Shown: positions 60,830-64,000 of the stretch, in pieces | Numbering within the stretch: the first letter of the stretch is position 1 | Layout of the letters: every line of letters begins with the position of its first letter | The notes under the pieces: generated by a model | The model's input: the letters and a program-made list of their open reading frames with translations, nothing else | Told to the model about the DNA's origin: nothing | Database searches by the model: none | Translations under genes and position numbers: made by a program | Assembly: GCF_021018895.1 (NCBI RefSeq) | Contig: NC_079375.1 | Coordinates: 18,697,992-18,761,991 of the forward strand | Origin: Seriola aureovittata | Taxonomy: Eukaryota; Chordata; Actinopteri; Carangiformes; Carangidae | Reading direction: 5' to 3' | Length of the DNA stretch: 64,000 nt

Positions 60830-63117
60830 GCCAGCCGAGGAGAGGGAGGGGTGCAGCTACTCTCAGGTTTCTGTCCCTCCTCCATCTCTCTGTTAACTAT
60901 TCATGTCAGAGGCGGAGGAGGGACATGATATAACAAAAAGATTGGCTTTCATCTCTGCACTGTGGGAGACAGGGACTACATTATCTACTGAAACTAAACA
61001 ATTGATATCCCCAGCAGTGAAACAAATCATTTTCTGTGAAGTATTGTTGAATTAACACTAAGTATATCATGTGTAGTATTTCTGAATAAGTGAGGTAATC
61101 CCTTCATCATCATAAGGAACATCCTGAAATTGGTTGATAAAGATATCAGAACCCTGATTATGCTCATAGATAGTCAATCCAAAACATATCACTGTAGCTC
61201 TGCAGATCCTTGTTTAAAAGGCCATTTTAAAATATCAGCCAACACCATTTACTTTAAAGCAGCCTTTTACTGAAGTCTGAATTGTGAAAGTGAAAGTGGC
61301 AAATGCCACTGTGGGCTGTCAGCAGACCACCCACACTGAAGCCAGTGAAAGATGAAGCCCAGACCTTTATACTCATCACTATCTGAGCGGAGACTCTGAG
61401 CCTCTTCTTCCTGTCAGTAGAAACATTTTCCATGTATTCAACGTCCCGCAACCTCACGCCAGATGAAATCTTTGCTCTTTGTCATTTAGGCTACTGATTG
61501 TACTATTACTGTGTCTCTTACTCATTTCTGTTTATACTCTCTGTATCCATTGGGATCACATGCTGTCTTGTCTAGGTTAGTTTAATGTGATTCAGATTTG
61601 TATTGAATAGATATATTGTATTTGAATATTAAATCCTAAATAGTTTCCTCACAAGACTGATAAAGAATTCAGGCAGAATTAGGGAACATGAATTGATCTG
61701 CACAACAAAAAGATTCAAGTTGATTTATATACAGTAGATAATTATATAGCTTTAAAAACAGATAGAGATTTTTTTTTAAATTTCCCTTTAACTTAATTAG
61801 CCTGATTACAATCATTAGCCTTCACAACAATCTTATTAAAAGTGTAAATTGTACTCCACCTAATAAAGCATCCTTGATATTTCATTTGACTGACAGAGAT
61901 AGATCAGATAATGATTCAAATATGATTCTTAAAAGCCCGTAGAAAGAGCTATTGTAGAGCAAGTACATCAGGCTGTCCTAACTATCTCCTCTTGGACAAT
62001 GCGAGGAATGAACAAAGTCAGTCACAGACAGGAGAGGAATATGCAAACGATGTGGCCTGAGGTGCTCCTCAGCAAAGATTTCATCTGTGAGGACTGTGAG
62101 AATTAGGGGAAAGTTCACAGCACAGAGAATGCCCACATTACGAGCAGAAGGGTTTTTTTTTTTTTTTAAACAGAGATCACAGGCCATACGTGATCCGGGG
62201 CCAGACCACAAAGAAGGAGCTGGTTTAACCCTCTCCTGTCTGCAGCCCAGACTAAGTAGGTGAAAGGTAACTGGGAGACTGCTGACGGTGCTGAGAGGGG
62301 AAACACAGTGCAGAGGAATTACAGCCCTCATTTACACGCTGGAATGTAACAAACATTATTGGCATTGTTTTCCCAAACCCTTAGCAGAGAGTGGTTTCCA
62401 CTGGGGCGAGCAAAGACTGCAGTGTTCTGGTTAAAAATAGGCTTTTCTCATTAAATTCCAGGTAGTCTTTTTCATTTCATAGGAGCCCTGAGGTCATTGT
62501 AGACAGATTTGCTTTTGTTTGTTCAAACTGACAGACTTGTGTAGCAACTGCGGTGATGATTCATATTCTTTCAGCTACAGTTCACTATCATTTAATGAAA
62601 ATATTCTTTGATATTTTCTTAAGTATTTTTCACAGGTAAATGAAAGGCCAAGTGGTTGGAGAGTACATGTGTGGAGCAGGTACAAGGAGGAACATGCTAA
62701 TAGCTGAACTTTATGACAGCCTGGTATGAGCGTCATGACTGTACATGTAAAAAAACGTATGTGCCTTATTACATTTATTGCATTCTTCTGCGACATTACA
62801 GAACTGGCAGGGATATGAGTGGGGTGCACAGTAAGGGTGTGAAAGATGGACTGCAGGCCTTCATTTTTTTTGGCTTTGTGTTATTTCACACATGGGGAGA
62901 ATTAATTTTCTTTAAATGAACATGAAAGACCCGTCTGATGTTCAGCTGTGGAAAATAATCGCTGAATGTGCTGGTTCAAATTGTTACAGGCAAAATCCAG
63001 TTTTTCTTGATACTGTAATTGCTGGATGACTCATGCATGTTTTGGTCATAACCAGTAAGGCAGAAGTGCATAATAATTCAACAAGATCCTCAGCATTTAA
63101 AATCCTTGTGATTTCAT
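60830..63117. other. Upstream region of angptl4
   Basis: AT-rich, with a T run at 62153-62167. No gene was recognised on either strand. Confidence 0.5.
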
Positions 63118-63669
63118 CAGTGGTGAAAGAAGTATTGTGATCTTTTATTTATGTAAAAGTTGTAATACCAATGTGCAAAAATACTCCTTATCAGTAAGAA
63201 GCCTACATTCAAAATTTACTTAGGTAAAAATACATATGTTATTAAACATGAACTCAAAGTTTCAAAGGTAGGCTAGTTATTATGTAGTGTAGTCTAACGC
63301 GGATTGCTATTTAATTATTAGCATTTTAATGTTCTCGTCATGAAAGTTTAATTCTTATCAATATACTGTTTGAAAGCAATGAACCTATTTTCATTGTTAC
63401 CAATCATGAATTTTCCCTCTTTCATGCATAATATATGTTTGTATGTAAAATTATAATCTACAAAATAACATCGTCAGTATAATGATGTCAGTAGAATTAA
63501 AAAAATATATATATTTTCTTATATTATATATCTTATATTTTCTTTCAAAATGTAGTGGAGTAAAAGTATGTAACATGAAATGAAAATACTGCAGTAATAT
63601 ACAAATATCTCAAAATGTACTTAAGTACAGTATTTGAGTAAAAATGCATTCAGTAACTTTCCACCACTG
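63118..63669 (+). mobile_element. hAT-type miniature element, copy C (best preserved)
   Basis: Inverted termini CAGTGGTGAAAG (63118-63129) and CTTTCCACCACTG (63657-63669) flank about 550 bp of AT-rich sequence with no transposase. The 8-bp flanks GATTTCAT (63110-63117) and GATCTCAT (63670-63677) agree at seven of eight positions, the duplication size of hAT elements. The interior has the 'GTACTTAAGTACAGTATTTGAG' style typical of a very abundant fish repeat. Confidence 0.8.
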
Positions 63670-63925
63670 GATCTCATCCAGAGAACACTGAACCAGTTCA
63701 AGCAAGAACCAACAGACTAATCATCAGGTTGTAAGTAGGAATATATTTACTTTAGAGAAGACTAAACAAATGAATTAAATAAACATTATTGTGCGAGGTT
63801 TGAAGGAATCTGTCTCCTCTGTATCCTCTCTCCTCTCATTTGTACTCGCATAGCCATACAGTCCCGTGTCACTGGATCATCACCAGATCCACGATTCGCC
63901 ACAGCTGCTTATTCAATTTCCCAAA

Positions 63926-64000
63926 ATGGCCGCTCCCATCGCTAGCCGGCATGGTGACCTTTTACCCAGATTCCGAACACAGAACATCTGTAAATCCCAG
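63926..64000 (+). other. Possible first exon of the next gene (runs off the window)
   Basis: ATG at 63926 in the context CAAAATGGCCGCT, which resembles the YY1-type AANATGGCNGC start element, opens 25 codons that reach the window edge without a stop (MAAPIASRHGDLLPRFRTQN...). The local sequence is richer in CpG than the DNA to the left. I do not recognise the protein. A minus-strand frame from 63952 is also open for 27 codons. Confidence 0.25.

Overview
This is a vertebrate nuclear genome window, almost certainly from a teleost fish, probably a percomorph. Genes are split by GT-AG introns, intergenic DNA is AT-rich with microsatellites, and the repeats are types common in fish: Tc1-like DNA transposon remnants, a hAT-type miniature element in three copies, and a tRNA-derived SINE. 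No bacterial, phage, CRISPR or organellar feature is present. No species can be named from sequence alone. Six protein-coding genes are recognised, and for five of them the whole coding sequence can be assembled with every exon phase agreeing. From left to right they are: crtc1 (+, 3' part only; CREB coactivator; the window opens on the last base of an exon), med26 (+, Mediator subunit, 637 aa), cnn2 (+, calponin, 317 aa), rps15 (+, small-subunit ribosomal protein, 145 aa), dpp9 (+, cytosolic dipeptidyl peptidase, 860 aa, 19 coding exons) and angptl4 (-, secreted lipoprotein lipase inhibitor, 464 aa, 7 exons). dpp9 and angptl4 converge, with their 3' UTRs about 2.3 kb apart. Layout: 1-11312 crtc1 coding exons; 11313 to about 16.1 kb its long 3' UTR; 16.1-17.8 kb spacer and med26 promoter, with a possible divergent exon on the minus strand; 17791-22.8 kb med26; 22.8-26.2 kb intergenic; 26.2-32.8 kb cnn2 and its UTRs; 32.8-35.7 kb intergenic with a Tc1 remnant and a hAT miniature element; 35.7-38.3 kb rps15; 38.8-51.6 kb dpp9 with a SINE, a short Tc1 element and two perfect hairpins or palindromes; 51.6-53.9 kb spacer with a second hAT element; 53.9-60.8 kb angptl4; 60.8-64 kb upstream DNA with a third, best-preserved hAT element and a possible start of the next gene. 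The genes are not an operon or a pathway. What links them is ancestry: as I recall the human map, all six orthologues lie on 19p, so the window looks like a rearranged piece of that ancestral linkage group. The exon structures are ordinary and I see no convincing new biological system. Items worth a second look are the candidate minus-strand exon opposite med26, the GCTA-rich first introns, the CA repeat beside a crtc1 5' splice site, the Pro-Ala/Pro-Thr tract in Med26, the lack of a visible furin site in Angptl4, the CArG-like/M-CAT pair at cnn2, and the small inverted-repeat elements.
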